Assembly: GCA_009841265.1 (NCBI GenBank)
Contig: VXMB01000009.1
Location: 355,911-419,910 of the forward strand
DNA from: Gemmatimonadota bacterium
Lineage (GTDB): Bacteria > JAAXHH01
DNA length: 64,000 nucleotides
Reading direction: 5' to 3'
The position numbers and the translations under genes were made by a program. A model generated the notes under the pieces. That model did not search any database. It was not told the origin of the DNA and saw only the letters and a list, made by a program, of their open reading frames with translations. Within the stretch, counting starts at the first letter, position 1, and every line of letters begins with the position of its first letter. Positions 16,231-24,388 of the stretch are shown here, piece by piece.

Positions 16231-17574
16231 ATGGACCAGAAGGGTTCCTGCCCGATTCACTGGTCGCCTTCGCTGGCAACCGATCTGTACGAACTCACGA
16301 TGGCGGCCGGCTATTTCGTAAACGAACGCCGGGAAAGAGCCACCTTCGAGTTGTTCATCAGGGACCTGCCGGCACGGCGGTCCTGGCTCGTCGCGGCCGG
16401 GTTGCGGCAGGCCGTCGATTATCTGTCCGCACTCAGGTTTTCTGCGGACGACATCGATCATCTGAAGACATTGCCGCCGTTTCAACGTATACCGGACGCG
16501 TTTTTCGATTTCCTGTCTTCGTTTCGCTTTTCGGGAGATCTCTGGGCCATACCCGAAGGGACCGTGGTTTTCGCCGGCGAGCCGTTGATTCGGATTACGG
16601 CGCCGATTATCGAAGCCCAGATCGTCGAGACCTTCCTGCTGACCACGGTAAACCACCAGACCCTGGTGGCCACGAAGGCGGCGCGTATCGTCGAAGCCGC
16701 CGCGGGCAGGGGTGTGGTGGAATTCGGCAGCCGCCGGGCCCACGGCCCCGAGGCAGGACTGATGGCGGCCCGGGCCGCGGTCATCGGGGGGTGCATCGGG
16801 ACGTCCAACGTGGAGGCGGGACGGCAGTTCGGCATCACCGTCTACGGGACCGCCGCCCACTCCTGGATCATGACCTTCGAAAACGAGTTGGAGGCCTTCC
16901 GCGCCTACCATCGCGTTTTCCCCGGGAGCACCACGCTGTTGCTGGACACCTTCGACCCCGTAGAGGCTGCCAGGCTGGCCACCAGGATAGGACCGTCTCT
17001 GAAGGGAGTTCGGCTCGACAGCGGCGACCTGGCCGATCAGGCGAGGCGAGTCCGCGGCATCCTGGACGAGGCCGGAATGACGGAAACGAGGATCATGCTC
17101 AGCGGAGATCTGAACGAATTCCGAATCGCTTCGCTGGTCGAAGCCGGGGTACCCGTGGATCTCTTCGGTGTCGGCAATGAACTGGTCAACTCGCCGGACG
17201 CGCCGTCCCTGAGCGGCGTTTACAAGCTATGCGCGCTGGAAACGCCTTCCGGTACGCGGCCGGTCTTCAAACTCAGCGAGGGGAAGCAGACCCGGCCCTA
17301 TGCAAAGCAGGTGTGGCGGCGGCGCGACGGGCATGGGGAGTTCGTGGAGGACCGGGTAACCCGGGACGGCGAACCAGCCGGATTCCAGGAATGGGAACCC
17401 CTGCTCGGCCCTGTCATGCGCAGCGGCCGCCTTGAAGGTCCGATGCCGGACCTGTCCGCGGCCGGCCGCAGGAGGGCGTCACAACTGGACAGCCTCCCCG
17501 CGCGCTACAAACGAAGGGAAGACGCGGCGGCCTATCCCGTCCGGTTCAGTGCTCAACTTTCCGCAAATCGATAA
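16231..17574 (+). CDS. pncB: Nicotinate phosphoribosyltransferase
   Basis: PncB joins nicotinate to phosphoribosyl pyrophosphate to give nicotinate mononucleotide in NAD salvage. The 447-residue sequence shows LATDLYELTMAAGYF, the TVNHQTLVATKAAR segment, EFGSRRAHGPEAG with the conserved basic cluster, GTSNVEAG, GTAAHSWIM containing the catalytic His region, and VRLDSGDL, all hallmarks of the family. It is the middle gene of the fabV-pncB-pyrH run. The C-terminal tail after GDGEPAGFQEW is variable. Confidence 0.95.
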   Translation: MDQKGSCPIHWSPSLATDLYELTMAAGYFVNERRERATFELFIRDLPARRSWLVAAGLRQAVDYLSALRFSADDIDHLKTLPPFQRIPDAFFDFLSSFRFSGDLWAIPEGTVVFAGEPLIRITAPIIEAQIVETFLLTTVNHQTLVATKAARIVEAAAGRGVVEFGSRRAHGPEAGLMAARAAVIGGCIGTSNVEAGRQFGITVYGTAAHSWIMTFENELEAFRAYHRVFPGSTTLLLDTFDPVEAARLATRIGPSLKGVRLDSGDLADQARRVRGILDEAGMTETRIMLSGDLNEFRIASLVEAGVPVDLFGVGNELVNSPDAPSLSGVYKLCALETPSGTRPVFKLSEGKQTRPYAKQVWRRRDGHGEFVEDRVTRDGEPAGFQEWEPLLGPVMRSGRLEGPMPDLSAAGRRRASQLDSLPARYKRREDAAAYPVRFSAQLSANR

Positions 17575-17583
17575 GGAGGACCC

Positions 17584-18315
17584 GTGCGTTACAAACGAGT
17601 ATTGGTCAAACTCAGCGGCGGTGCGCTTTCGGGTCAAAATCCCTGGGGATTCGATCCTTCCGCCATCGAGTACATTGCCAGCGAGGTCATGAAGTTGCAT
17701 GCCGCGGGTGTCGAGGTGGGCATCGTGGCGGGCGGCGGCAACATATTCAAAGGCGAACTGGGCCAGGACTGGGGCATCGAGCGGGCGGAGGCCGACAACA
17801 TCGGCATGATCGCGACCGTGATCAACAGCATGATGCTCCGGGGCGCACTGACCTCACGCGGTGCGGGCGACGTCCGGGTCATGACGGCCATCCCCATCAA
17901 TACCGTGGCCGAACCCTATATCCGGCTCCGAGCCGTCCGGCACCTGGAGCACGGCTGCATCGTCCTCCTCGCCGCCGGCACCGGGAACCCATACGTGACC
18001 ACGGACTATCCATCGGTTCTGCGCGCCCTGGAACTTCGGACCGAAGTCCTGCTTTCGGCCAAGAACGGCACCGACGGGATCTATACGAGCGATCCCCGGG
18101 AAAACCCGGACGCCCGCAGGTACAAGGTCATCAGCTACGACTCGGTCATCCAGCACGATCTCAAAGTCATGGACCAGACGGCCGTGCTGCTGGCCCGCGA
18201 CAACGGGTTGCCGATTCACGTTTTCGACTTCAACTCGCCCGGCGCCATGGAACGCATCTGCCGTGGCGAGGACCTCGGCAGCCTCATCACAAGGGCGGCG
18301 GACCAGTTCGCCTGA
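17584..18315 (+). CDS. pyrH: UMP kinase
   Basis: PyrH phosphorylates UMP to UDP as a cytoplasmic hexamer of the amino-acid-kinase fold. RYKRVLVKLSGGAL opens the family pattern, followed by VAGGGNIFKG, DNIGMIATVINSMMLRGAL and AKNGTDGIYTSDPR. The start is a GTG with a perfect AAGGAGG seven bases upstream. At 243 residues it is full length. The usual neighbours tsf and frr are absent; it instead follows pncB by 9 bp. Confidence 0.95.
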   Translation: MRYKRVLVKLSGGALSGQNPWGFDPSAIEYIASEVMKLHAAGVEVGIVAGGGNIFKGELGQDWGIERAEADNIGMIATVINSMMLRGALTSRGAGDVRVMTAIPINTVAEPYIRLRAVRHLEHGCIVLLAAGTGNPYVTTDYPSVLRALELRTEVLLSAKNGTDGIYTSDPRENPDARRYKVISYDSVIQHDLKVMDQTAVLLARDNGLPIHVFDFNSPGAMERICRGEDLGSLITRAADQFA

Positions 18316-18372
18316 CCACGGCCGTTTCGTCGACATGACGCCATTTAGTTTACGCTACGCCAATCCATCAAC

Positions 18373-19446
18373 ATGACGCCAATCCGTTACCTCGGTATTC
18401 TATTGTTGTTATGCGTCCTGTGGTGCGACCGCGCTGCGGCACAGGAACCGCCCTTTGCGCTGGAGAACTTCTACAAGGGCGTATCCTGGGTGGGCGGCCG
18501 TTGGGAGATGCCGGAAAACGCCCTCCCCGAGGCGCGCGAACTGGGCGTCGAATGGCTGGCGCTCACACCTTTCGGATGGATGGAGAACCACACTACGCCG
18601 TCCGTGCGGCTGAACCGGCGCGGACGATTCTGGGGAGAGACCGACCAGGGACTGCGGACTACGGCCAGGAAGGCCAGGGAGCTGGGATTCCGGTTGATGC
18701 TCAAGCCCCACATCTGGCTGACCCGGCCCGTGGACGACGGCTGGATCGGCGTGATCGATTTCACAACGGAGGAGGAGTGGCGGCAGTGGGAGGCGGATTA
18801 CCGGACGTTCATCCTGCACTACGCCGAACTGGCGCAGGCGGAAGACATGGAGATCCTCTGCATTGCTACGGAACTCTCGAATCCGGTGCGGTCCCGTCCA
18901 CGATTCTGGAAGTCGCTCATTGCGGAAATCAGGACGGTCTACAACGGGAAGCTCACCTACGCAGCGAACTGGCACGGGGACTACGACGTGATCGAGCTGT
19001 GGCCCCACCTCGACTACATCGGCGTCAACGCCTATTTCCCCTTGACCGACCGGCATGGACCGAGCGTCACTGAAATCATGTCCGGGTGGGAACCCCATAT
19101 CGAGAACATCGGCCGGCTGGCCGATACGCACGGAAAACCCGTGCTTTTCACGGAAGTAGGTTACAAGAACTCACCCGGGTCGACCATCCGGCCATGGGAG
19201 TGGCCGCCGAGAAGGCGGAACCGGCGCGGGGAAGTCAGCCCGGTAGTCCACCAGGTCGATCCGGACGAGCAGGTCAACGCCTACGAAGCCCTGTTCCGGA
19301 CTGTCGGTAGAGTGCCCTGGTTCCGCGGAATGTTCATCTGGAAGTGGTATCCGGACGCGAGCCGCGTAACCGAGGACAGGATAGAATTCAGTCCTCAGAA
19401 CAAGGAAGCGGAACGGGTGCTGCGTCGATGGTACGCCGTCCCGTGA
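18373..19446 (+). CDS. Secreted GH113-like glycoside hydrolase (TIM barrel)
   Basis: The 357-residue protein has a signal peptide (LGILLLLCVLWCDRAAAQ) and a TIM barrel resembling glycoside hydrolase family 113 beta-mannanases. The GH113 pattern starts at FYKGVSWVGGRWE. Candidate acid/base Glu167 lies in CIATELSNP and candidate nucleophile Glu261 in LFTEVGYKNSPG, as expected for a retaining clan-A enzyme; VNAYFPL and FIWKWYPD are supporting barrel strands. It probably acts on periplasmic or external beta-linked glycans. The bases around the ATG (ACATGACGCCA) occur twice, at 18333 and 18371, a partial copy of the start region. Its 3' end is exactly duplicated downstream. Confidence 0.72.
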   Translation: MTPIRYLGILLLLCVLWCDRAAAQEPPFALENFYKGVSWVGGRWEMPENALPEARELGVEWLALTPFGWMENHTTPSVRLNRRGRFWGETDQGLRTTARKARELGFRLMLKPHIWLTRPVDDGWIGVIDFTTEEEWRQWEADYRTFILHYAELAQAEDMEILCIATELSNPVRSRPRFWKSLIAEIRTVYNGKLTYAANWHGDYDVIELWPHLDYIGVNAYFPLTDRHGPSVTEIMSGWEPHIENIGRLADTHGKPVLFTEVGYKNSPGSTIRPWEWPPRRRNRRGEVSPVVHQVDPDEQVNAYEALFRTVGRVPWFRGMFIWKWYPDASRVTEDRIEFSPQNKEAERVLRRWYAVP

Positions 19447-19472
19447 TGATCGTGCCGTCCCGTGATGATCGT
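19435..19472. repeat. Perfect 19-bp tandem duplication of the GH113-like gene end
   Basis: 19435-19453 and 19454-19472 are identical. The first copy holds the true stop (TGA at 19444-19446). Because 19 is not a multiple of three, the copy is not an in-frame extension. Confidence 0.9.
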
Positions 19473-19541
19473 GTGCTAAAAGCCACCGGCGGCCCGCGCA
19501 CCCCGTGACGCCCTGGATTTCAACCGGAACAGGATGACGAC

Positions 19542-20981
19542 ATGCCGAAGCATTTTCGCTACCGTTCGCTCGAGGATCTGCAACAGGATATCGACCGCCT
19601 CGGATTGAACGAAGATATCCCGTTGACCGAGGACCTCGATCCGCTCTGGCGCCCCATCCGGTTCGGGAACCGCACGATCGGCAACTCCATGGCCGTGCAC
19701 CCCATGGAGGGATGCGATGGGCACCTGGACGGCTCGCCTGACGAGCTGGTATTCCGCAGGTGGCGGCTCTTCGGCGAGGGCGGGGCCAAACTGATCTGGG
19801 GCGAAGCCACGGCCGTGACGGAGGAAGCCCGGGCGAATACCCGGCAACTCTGGTTGCACGATGGCAACGCCGTGTCCTTCGAGGCGCTGCTCGCGCAGAC
19901 CCGCGAGGCCCACCGGACCGTCCATGGCCGCGATGACGACCTGGTGGTCGGGCTGCAGCTGACCCACTCGGGCCGTTACAGTTACCGGAAACCGCTCATC
20001 GCCTTCCACGATCCCGCCGCCGATCCGGTCACCCTCGTGGACAAGAAGCGCAAGATACCGGTTACCCCGGACTACCCGGTGCTGACGGACGCCGATCTCG
20101 GCCGGGTGGAGGATGCCCTCGTGGATACCGCGGTCCTGGCCTGGAAACTGGGGTTCGACTTTGTGGACATCAAGCAGTGCCATCGCTACCTGCTCTCCGA
20201 ACTACTGGCCGCAAGGCTCCGGGAAGGCGATTACGGCGGGAGTCTCGAGAACCGGACGCGGCTGGTCCGGAATGTGATCGGACGCATTCGCGAAGAAACG
20301 AAGGACGAATTGCCGCTGGCAACCCGGATGAACATATACGACGGCATTCCGTACACCACCGACCCGGATACGGGCACGGGCACGCCCCGCGCGCCGTACC
20401 CCGTACCCTACCTCTCCGGATTCGGCGTGGACGCGGACGATCCGCTGCGGGAGGACCTGTCGGAACCGGTCGCGGTGGCCGGCCTGCTCAAGGAGGCCGG
20501 GATCGGGATGATCAACGCCACCATGGGAAGCCCCTACTACAATCCCCACGTGGGCCGTCCGGCCGAGCGATCGCCGGTGGACGGCTACGATGCCCCCGAA
20601 CATCCCCTGTTCGGCGTTGCGCGGCACTTCCGCGCGGCAGCCGCCCTCTGCGCGGCGCATCCGGAACTCCACATCGTGGGTACCGGGTATAGCTGGCTGC
20701 AGAAGTACATGATCAACGCGGGTGCGGCGAATATCCGCGACGGCCGGGTCACCGTCATGGGATCGGGCAGAGGCGCGTTGGCCTATCCCGATTTCGCGAA
20801 GGACGTGGCCGAGCACGGTGAAATGATCCGAAAGAAGAGCTGTATCACGGTCAGTTACTGCACCGCCCTGATGCGCGGGAAGCACAACGAACTCGGCCAG
20901 TTCGCCGTCGGATGCGTTCCACGGGACAAGATCTACGCGGACATCTACAAGGAGATGCTGGATACAGCGCCTGAACCCTAG
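19542..20981 (+). CDS. Old-yellow-enzyme family NADH:flavin oxidoreductase
   Basis: The 479-residue product is a flavin (FMN) TIM-barrel oxidoreductase of the OYE family. PIRFGNRTIGNSMAVHPMEGCDG is the N-terminal FMN strand, GLQLTHSGRYS and FDFVDIKQCHRYLLSELL contain the usual active-site His region, and GGSLENRTRLVRNVI matches the conserved R-x-RF-type block. Family members reduce activated C=C bonds or demethylate and oxidise small molecules. It lacks the C-terminal NAD-binding extension of 2,4-dienoyl-CoA reductases. It is probably translationally linked to the membrane-protein gene downstream, whose coding sequence appears to begin near or within its end. Confidence 0.88.
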   Translation: MPKHFRYRSLEDLQQDIDRLGLNEDIPLTEDLDPLWRPIRFGNRTIGNSMAVHPMEGCDGHLDGSPDELVFRRWRLFGEGGAKLIWGEATAVTEEARANTRQLWLHDGNAVSFEALLAQTREAHRTVHGRDDDLVVGLQLTHSGRYSYRKPLIAFHDPAADPVTLVDKKRKIPVTPDYPVLTDADLGRVEDALVDTAVLAWKLGFDFVDIKQCHRYLLSELLAARLREGDYGGSLENRTRLVRNVIGRIREETKDELPLATRMNIYDGIPYTTDPDTGTGTPRAPYPVPYLSGFGVDADDPLREDLSEPVAVAGLLKEAGIGMINATMGSPYYNPHVGRPAERSPVDGYDAPEHPLFGVARHFRAAAALCAAHPELHIVGTGYSWLQKYMINAGAANIRDGRVTVMGSGRGALAYPDFAKDVAEHGEMIRKKSCITVSYCTALMRGKHNELGQFAVGCVPRDKIYADIYKEMLDTAPEP

Positions 20982-21006
20982 GGACGGCAAATCTGCGAAT
21001 CTTCAG

Positions 21007-21051
21007 GTCGGCCCGGACGGCCCTGATCGCCCGGACGGCCCGGACCGGCAG
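21007..21051. repeat. Five 9-bp repeat units before the DUF6785-like gene
   Basis: Units gtcggcccg, gacggccct, gatcgcccg, gacggcccg and gaccggcag follow in series. They are related to the GACCRGGCK family after reverse complementing and rotation. They fall in the frame of the downstream membrane protein, upstream of its first ATG. Confidence 0.5.
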
Positions 21052-21147
21052 CCCGTAACGCTGAGGTCGGCCGGTATCGGCCTCCTCCTGTCGGCCCTCA
21101 TCGGGCTAGGCACGCAATACCTGGCCGACCGGGGCGGTTACGATTTC

Positions 21148-22977
21148 ATGCTGTTCGCCCACCTGCCCTCCGGCTTCCTGATCCCTTTTCTGGCCCTCGT
21201 TCTGCTGCCCAACCTGATCTGCCGGGCCTGCTGCCCGGGCAAAGCGTTAACCCGGACCGAGCTGTTCACGGTCTTCGCGATGGGCTGGGCGGCGTCCATG
21301 ATGCCCGACCTGGGGGTCACCCGCTACATGGTTTCCGCCATCGCGGCGCCCGCCTACTTCGCCTCCCCCGAAAACCGGTGGGACGAACTCATCCTTCCCC
21401 ACCTTCCCCATTGGGTCTACCTGAGCGATTCCGAATCGGCCCGGCGATTCTACGAAGGCCTGCAGCCGGGCCAGGAGATTCCGTGGTCGGTCTGGATGAC
21501 CCCCGTGTTCTGGTGGCTCTGCCTGTTCGCCGCACTCCTGCTGATCGGCGCCTGCATCGTGGTGATCTTCCGCAGGCAGTGGATGGAGTACGAACGCCTT
21601 AGATTCCCCCTGGCGGAAGCGGCCCTTCGGCTCATCGGGGAATCCGGGGAGGACCGGGCTGCGTCCCGTCCCGGACGCGGCGGCAACCGGCTTTTTCTGG
21701 CGGGGCTGCTCCTCACCTTCACCGCCATGGCCTGGAACTGCGCGGCTTACTCGGGCGCGCTGCCCATGTTGCCCATTCATCCGGGGGCGGTGGCCACCCT
21801 GGAAATCGCCCCCTACTTCCCGGGCATACCCCTGTACCTGAACGTCTACGCCCTGTGCTTCGCTTTCTTCGCGCCTGCGGAGATCCTCTTCAGTCTCTGG
21901 TTCTTCCAGCTTTTCGGGGTGCTCGAACAGGGGCTGCTGAGCCGCATGGGCATGTTCTCCACGAGCGGCAGCGTGGTGCAGGGGGGACTGACCGGCATGC
22001 AGTACATGGGCGGCGTAATCGTCTTTGCAGCATGGCTGGTCTGGATCGCAAGGCGCCACCTGGCTTCGGTGTGGCGCGCTGCCTGGCGGCCCGTCCGGGA
22101 CGACGGCGAGGCGCGGGAACTGTTCTCCTACCGGTGGGCGCTCATCGGCCTTGCGGGCGGTTCGGCGTTCGCGGTGCTGTGGCTGTACAGCGCCGGGCTC
22201 TCCATTGCGGTGGGCGTGCTCTTCCTCGCCGTCATGTTCACCTTCTACCTGGTACTCGCCCGGGTGGTGGCCGAATCGGGGCTGGTCATGGCGGAGCTCA
22301 CCGTGAAACCCAACTACTTCACGGTCGGACTGATCGGAACGGCCTCCCTGTCCATGCGGGACATCAACGTGATGGGCATGGCCAACGGTTTCGCGCGGAA
22401 CTGGCGGACCTTCACCCTGGTCGGGTTTTCGCACATCGCGTGGCTGAAGAACCGGCTGGAAGGGCGTGGCCGCGGGTTGTTCGGCTGGATTTGCCTGGCG
22501 ATCGGTGTAAGCGCCGTGGTCTCGGTCGTCTCCCTGGTCCATTCCGCCCATACGGTGGGCGCCAACAACCTCTATACCCAGCCCGGCGGCCTGGGTACGT
22601 TCTTCTTCGGACGCACCATCGTCTGGGCGACCAACGCCGCCCAGATCGGGGTCCTCGAAGCCCTGTTCCTGCTGTCCGGCATGCTGATCAACGGCCTGGT
22701 CATCGCCGGCAGGGCGTTTTTCACGTGGTGGCCCCTGCATCCCGTCGGCATGGCCGTCGGGGACGTGGGCGGCGTGGTGAGGAACGCCTTTCTGCCGATT
22801 TTCCTCGCCTGGCTCTTGCAGATCGTATTGATTCGCATCGGCGGCGTGCGCATGTACCGCGCCGCCCAACCATTCTTCACCGGAGCGATCCTCGGGTTTC
22901 TCCTCGGCGTCGTCCTGTCCCTCGTGGTCGACGCGGTCTTCTTCCCGGGAACCCCCCACAGGACGGAATGGTATTAG
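21148..22977 (+). CDS. DUF6785/DUF6784-like multi-pass membrane protein, true start probably upstream
   Basis: This 609-residue integral membrane protein has about a dozen hydrophobic segments and resembles the DUF6785/DUF6784 family common in uncultured FCB and PVC bacteria; it may be a transporter, but no function is established. Recognisable blocks are RTELFTVFAMGWAAS, YFASPENRWDELILPHLP, FYEGLQPGQEIPW, ARVVAESGLVMAELT and FFTWWPLHPVGMAVG. The first ATG (21148) lies after a further hydrophobic helix encoded in the same open frame (LRSAGIGLLLSALIGLG, 21061 onward) that the family normally has. The frame is open back to 20872 with no ATG, GTG or TTG, so translation may begin at a rare codon (CTG 21061, CTG 20971 or ATA 20962). 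It is followed by a ceramidase-like gene. Confidence 0.7.
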   Translation: MLFAHLPSGFLIPFLALVLLPNLICRACCPGKALTRTELFTVFAMGWAASMMPDLGVTRYMVSAIAAPAYFASPENRWDELILPHLPHWVYLSDSESARRFYEGLQPGQEIPWSVWMTPVFWWLCLFAALLLIGACIVVIFRRQWMEYERLRFPLAEAALRLIGESGEDRAASRPGRGGNRLFLAGLLLTFTAMAWNCAAYSGALPMLPIHPGAVATLEIAPYFPGIPLYLNVYALCFAFFAPAEILFSLWFFQLFGVLEQGLLSRMGMFSTSGSVVQGGLTGMQYMGGVIVFAAWLVWIARRHLASVWRAAWRPVRDDGEARELFSYRWALIGLAGGSAFAVLWLYSAGLSIAVGVLFLAVMFTFYLVLARVVAESGLVMAELTVKPNYFTVGLIGTASLSMRDINVMGMANGFARNWRTFTLVGFSHIAWLKNRLEGRGRGLFGWICLAIGVSAVVSVVSLVHSAHTVGANNLYTQPGGLGTFFFGRTIVWATNAAQIGVLEALFLLSGMLINGLVIAGRAFFTWWPLHPVGMAVGDVGGVVRNAFLPIFLAWLLQIVLIRIGGVRMYRAAQPFFTGAILGFLLGVVLSLVVDAVFFPGTPHRTEWY

Positions 22978-23030
22978 CTGGCACGCGTTCGCGGCGCGTT
23001 CGCGTCGCGCAGGGAAGGCAGGGAATACCG

Positions 23031-24314
23031 ATGAGCGAACTGATCCCGGTAGGCGTGTCAGAAGTCGACGTAACCCCCGACTACCCGGTGCGCCTGAGCG
23101 GTTACGGCGCGCGCCGGGAAGAAACGGTGAAGATCAAGTCGCCCCTGTACGCCCGCGCCCTGGCCATCGGCGCGGAGCGGCCGGTCCTGATGCTGGCCCT
23201 GGACAACTGCGGCGTGACCGAATCCATGACGGCGTCCGTCGCGCGGGAACTGGGCAGGCAGGCGGGGATGGAACGTGAGCGCATCGTCCTGTGCTATACT
23301 CACACCCACAACGCGCCCATGCTGTCGGGCGCGGCGCCCATGCTGTTCAGCACGGATATCCCGGCGGCGCACCAGCGGCATATCGACCGCTATACCGGGG
23401 AAGTGACGAAAAGGCTCGTGGAGGTGGGACTGCGTGCCCTGTCAGACCGTAAATCGTCCCGGTTGAGTTACAGCGAGGGACACGCCGGGTTCGCGGTGAA
23501 TCGGCGCGCGCAGATCGGGCCCGTGGATCACGTGATGCCCATGATACGGGTAGATGACCCGGACGGAAACCTGAGGGCGGTATGGGTAAGCTACGCCTGC
23601 CACTGCACGACATTCGGCCCCGCGGACAACTTCATGTGCGGTGACTGGGCGGGATTCGCGGCCGACAGGATCAGGCGGAACCACCCGGGGGCCGTTGCCC
23701 TGGTCACCATCGGGTGCGCCGCCAACGCGAATCCCTTTCCCCGCACGGGCCTTTCCTTTTCCCGGCGTCACGGTGGAGACATCGCATGGGAAGTGGACCG
23801 CTTGCTCCGGATCCCCGGACGCCCCCTGACGGGACGGATCCGGTGCCGCCTGGTCCACGCCTCGCTGCCCTACGACACCCTGCCTTCGCGCGAGGCCTGG
23901 ATGGCCGCGGCAAAGGAAACAGGCGCCACGGGCTACCACGCCCGGAAGTGGATCGCCCGCATGGACCACGGCGAAACCGTCCCGGAAGCACTCAGCTATC
24001 CGGTCCAGGGATGGTCGTTCGGGGACGAACTCGCCATCGTCTTCCTGTCCGGGGAGGTCGTCGCGGACTACGCCTTCAGGCTGAGGCGCATGTACGATCC
24101 GTCAAGGATGTGGATAGGCGCGTACGCCAACGACTTCCCCGGATACATACCCTCCCGGCGGATCTGGAAGGAGGGCGGGTACGAAGGCGGCGACGCCACG
24201 GTGTATTTCGGACTGCCCAATCGCTTCGCCGGCGACGTGGAAGAACGCGTCGTCGAAGCGGCGCAGCGGGTGATACCGGAAACGTTCAGACGGTCCGGAA
24301 AGAACAAAACGTGA
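23031..24314 (+). CDS. Neutral/alkaline ceramidase-like hydrolase (N-terminal domain family)
   Basis: The 427-residue protein resembles the bacterial neutral/alkaline ceramidase N-terminal domain, a zinc hydrolase fold. VGVSEVDVTPDYPVRLSGYG is the characteristic opening. Candidate zinc ligands are His residues in CYTHTHNAPML near 95 and CHCTTFGPADNFMCGDW near 190, with TIGCAANANPFPR near 225. It has no signal peptide, unlike secreted ceramidases, and lacks the C-terminal Ig-like domain. In many uncultured bacteria such genes accompany DUF6785-like genes, as here (53-bp gap). True ceramide hydrolysis is unproven. The ATG at 23031 has AGGGAAGGCAGGG upstream. Its end is duplicated in 25-bp units. 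Confidence 0.75.
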   Translation: MSELIPVGVSEVDVTPDYPVRLSGYGARREETVKIKSPLYARALAIGAERPVLMLALDNCGVTESMTASVARELGRQAGMERERIVLCYTHTHNAPMLSGAAPMLFSTDIPAAHQRHIDRYTGEVTKRLVEVGLRALSDRKSSRLSYSEGHAGFAVNRRAQIGPVDHVMPMIRVDDPDGNLRAVWVSYACHCTTFGPADNFMCGDWAGFAADRIRRNHPGAVALVTIGCAANANPFPRTGLSFSRRHGGDIAWEVDRLLRIPGRPLTGRIRCRLVHASLPYDTLPSREAWMAAAKETGATGYHARKWIARMDHGETVPEALSYPVQGWSFGDELAIVFLSGEVVADYAFRLRRMYDPSRMWIGAYANDFPGYIPSRRIWKEGGYEGGDATVYFGLPNRFAGDVEERVVEAAQRVIPETFRRSGKNKT

Positions 24315-24380
24315 GGCCGCACGCTTCGGCCGTGGCTGACGTCGCACGCTTCGGCCGTGGCTAAGGCCGCGCGCTTCCCG
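24312..24380. repeat. 25-bp tandem repeat units beginning at the ceramidase-like stop
   Basis: Units start at 24312, 24337 and, degenerate, at 24362. Each begins with a stop triplet (TGA, TGA, TAA) and continues with GGCCGC-ACGCTTCGGCC-type sequence. They fill the spacer between two convergent genes. Confidence 0.8.
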
Positions 24381-24388
24381 GCCCGGTT

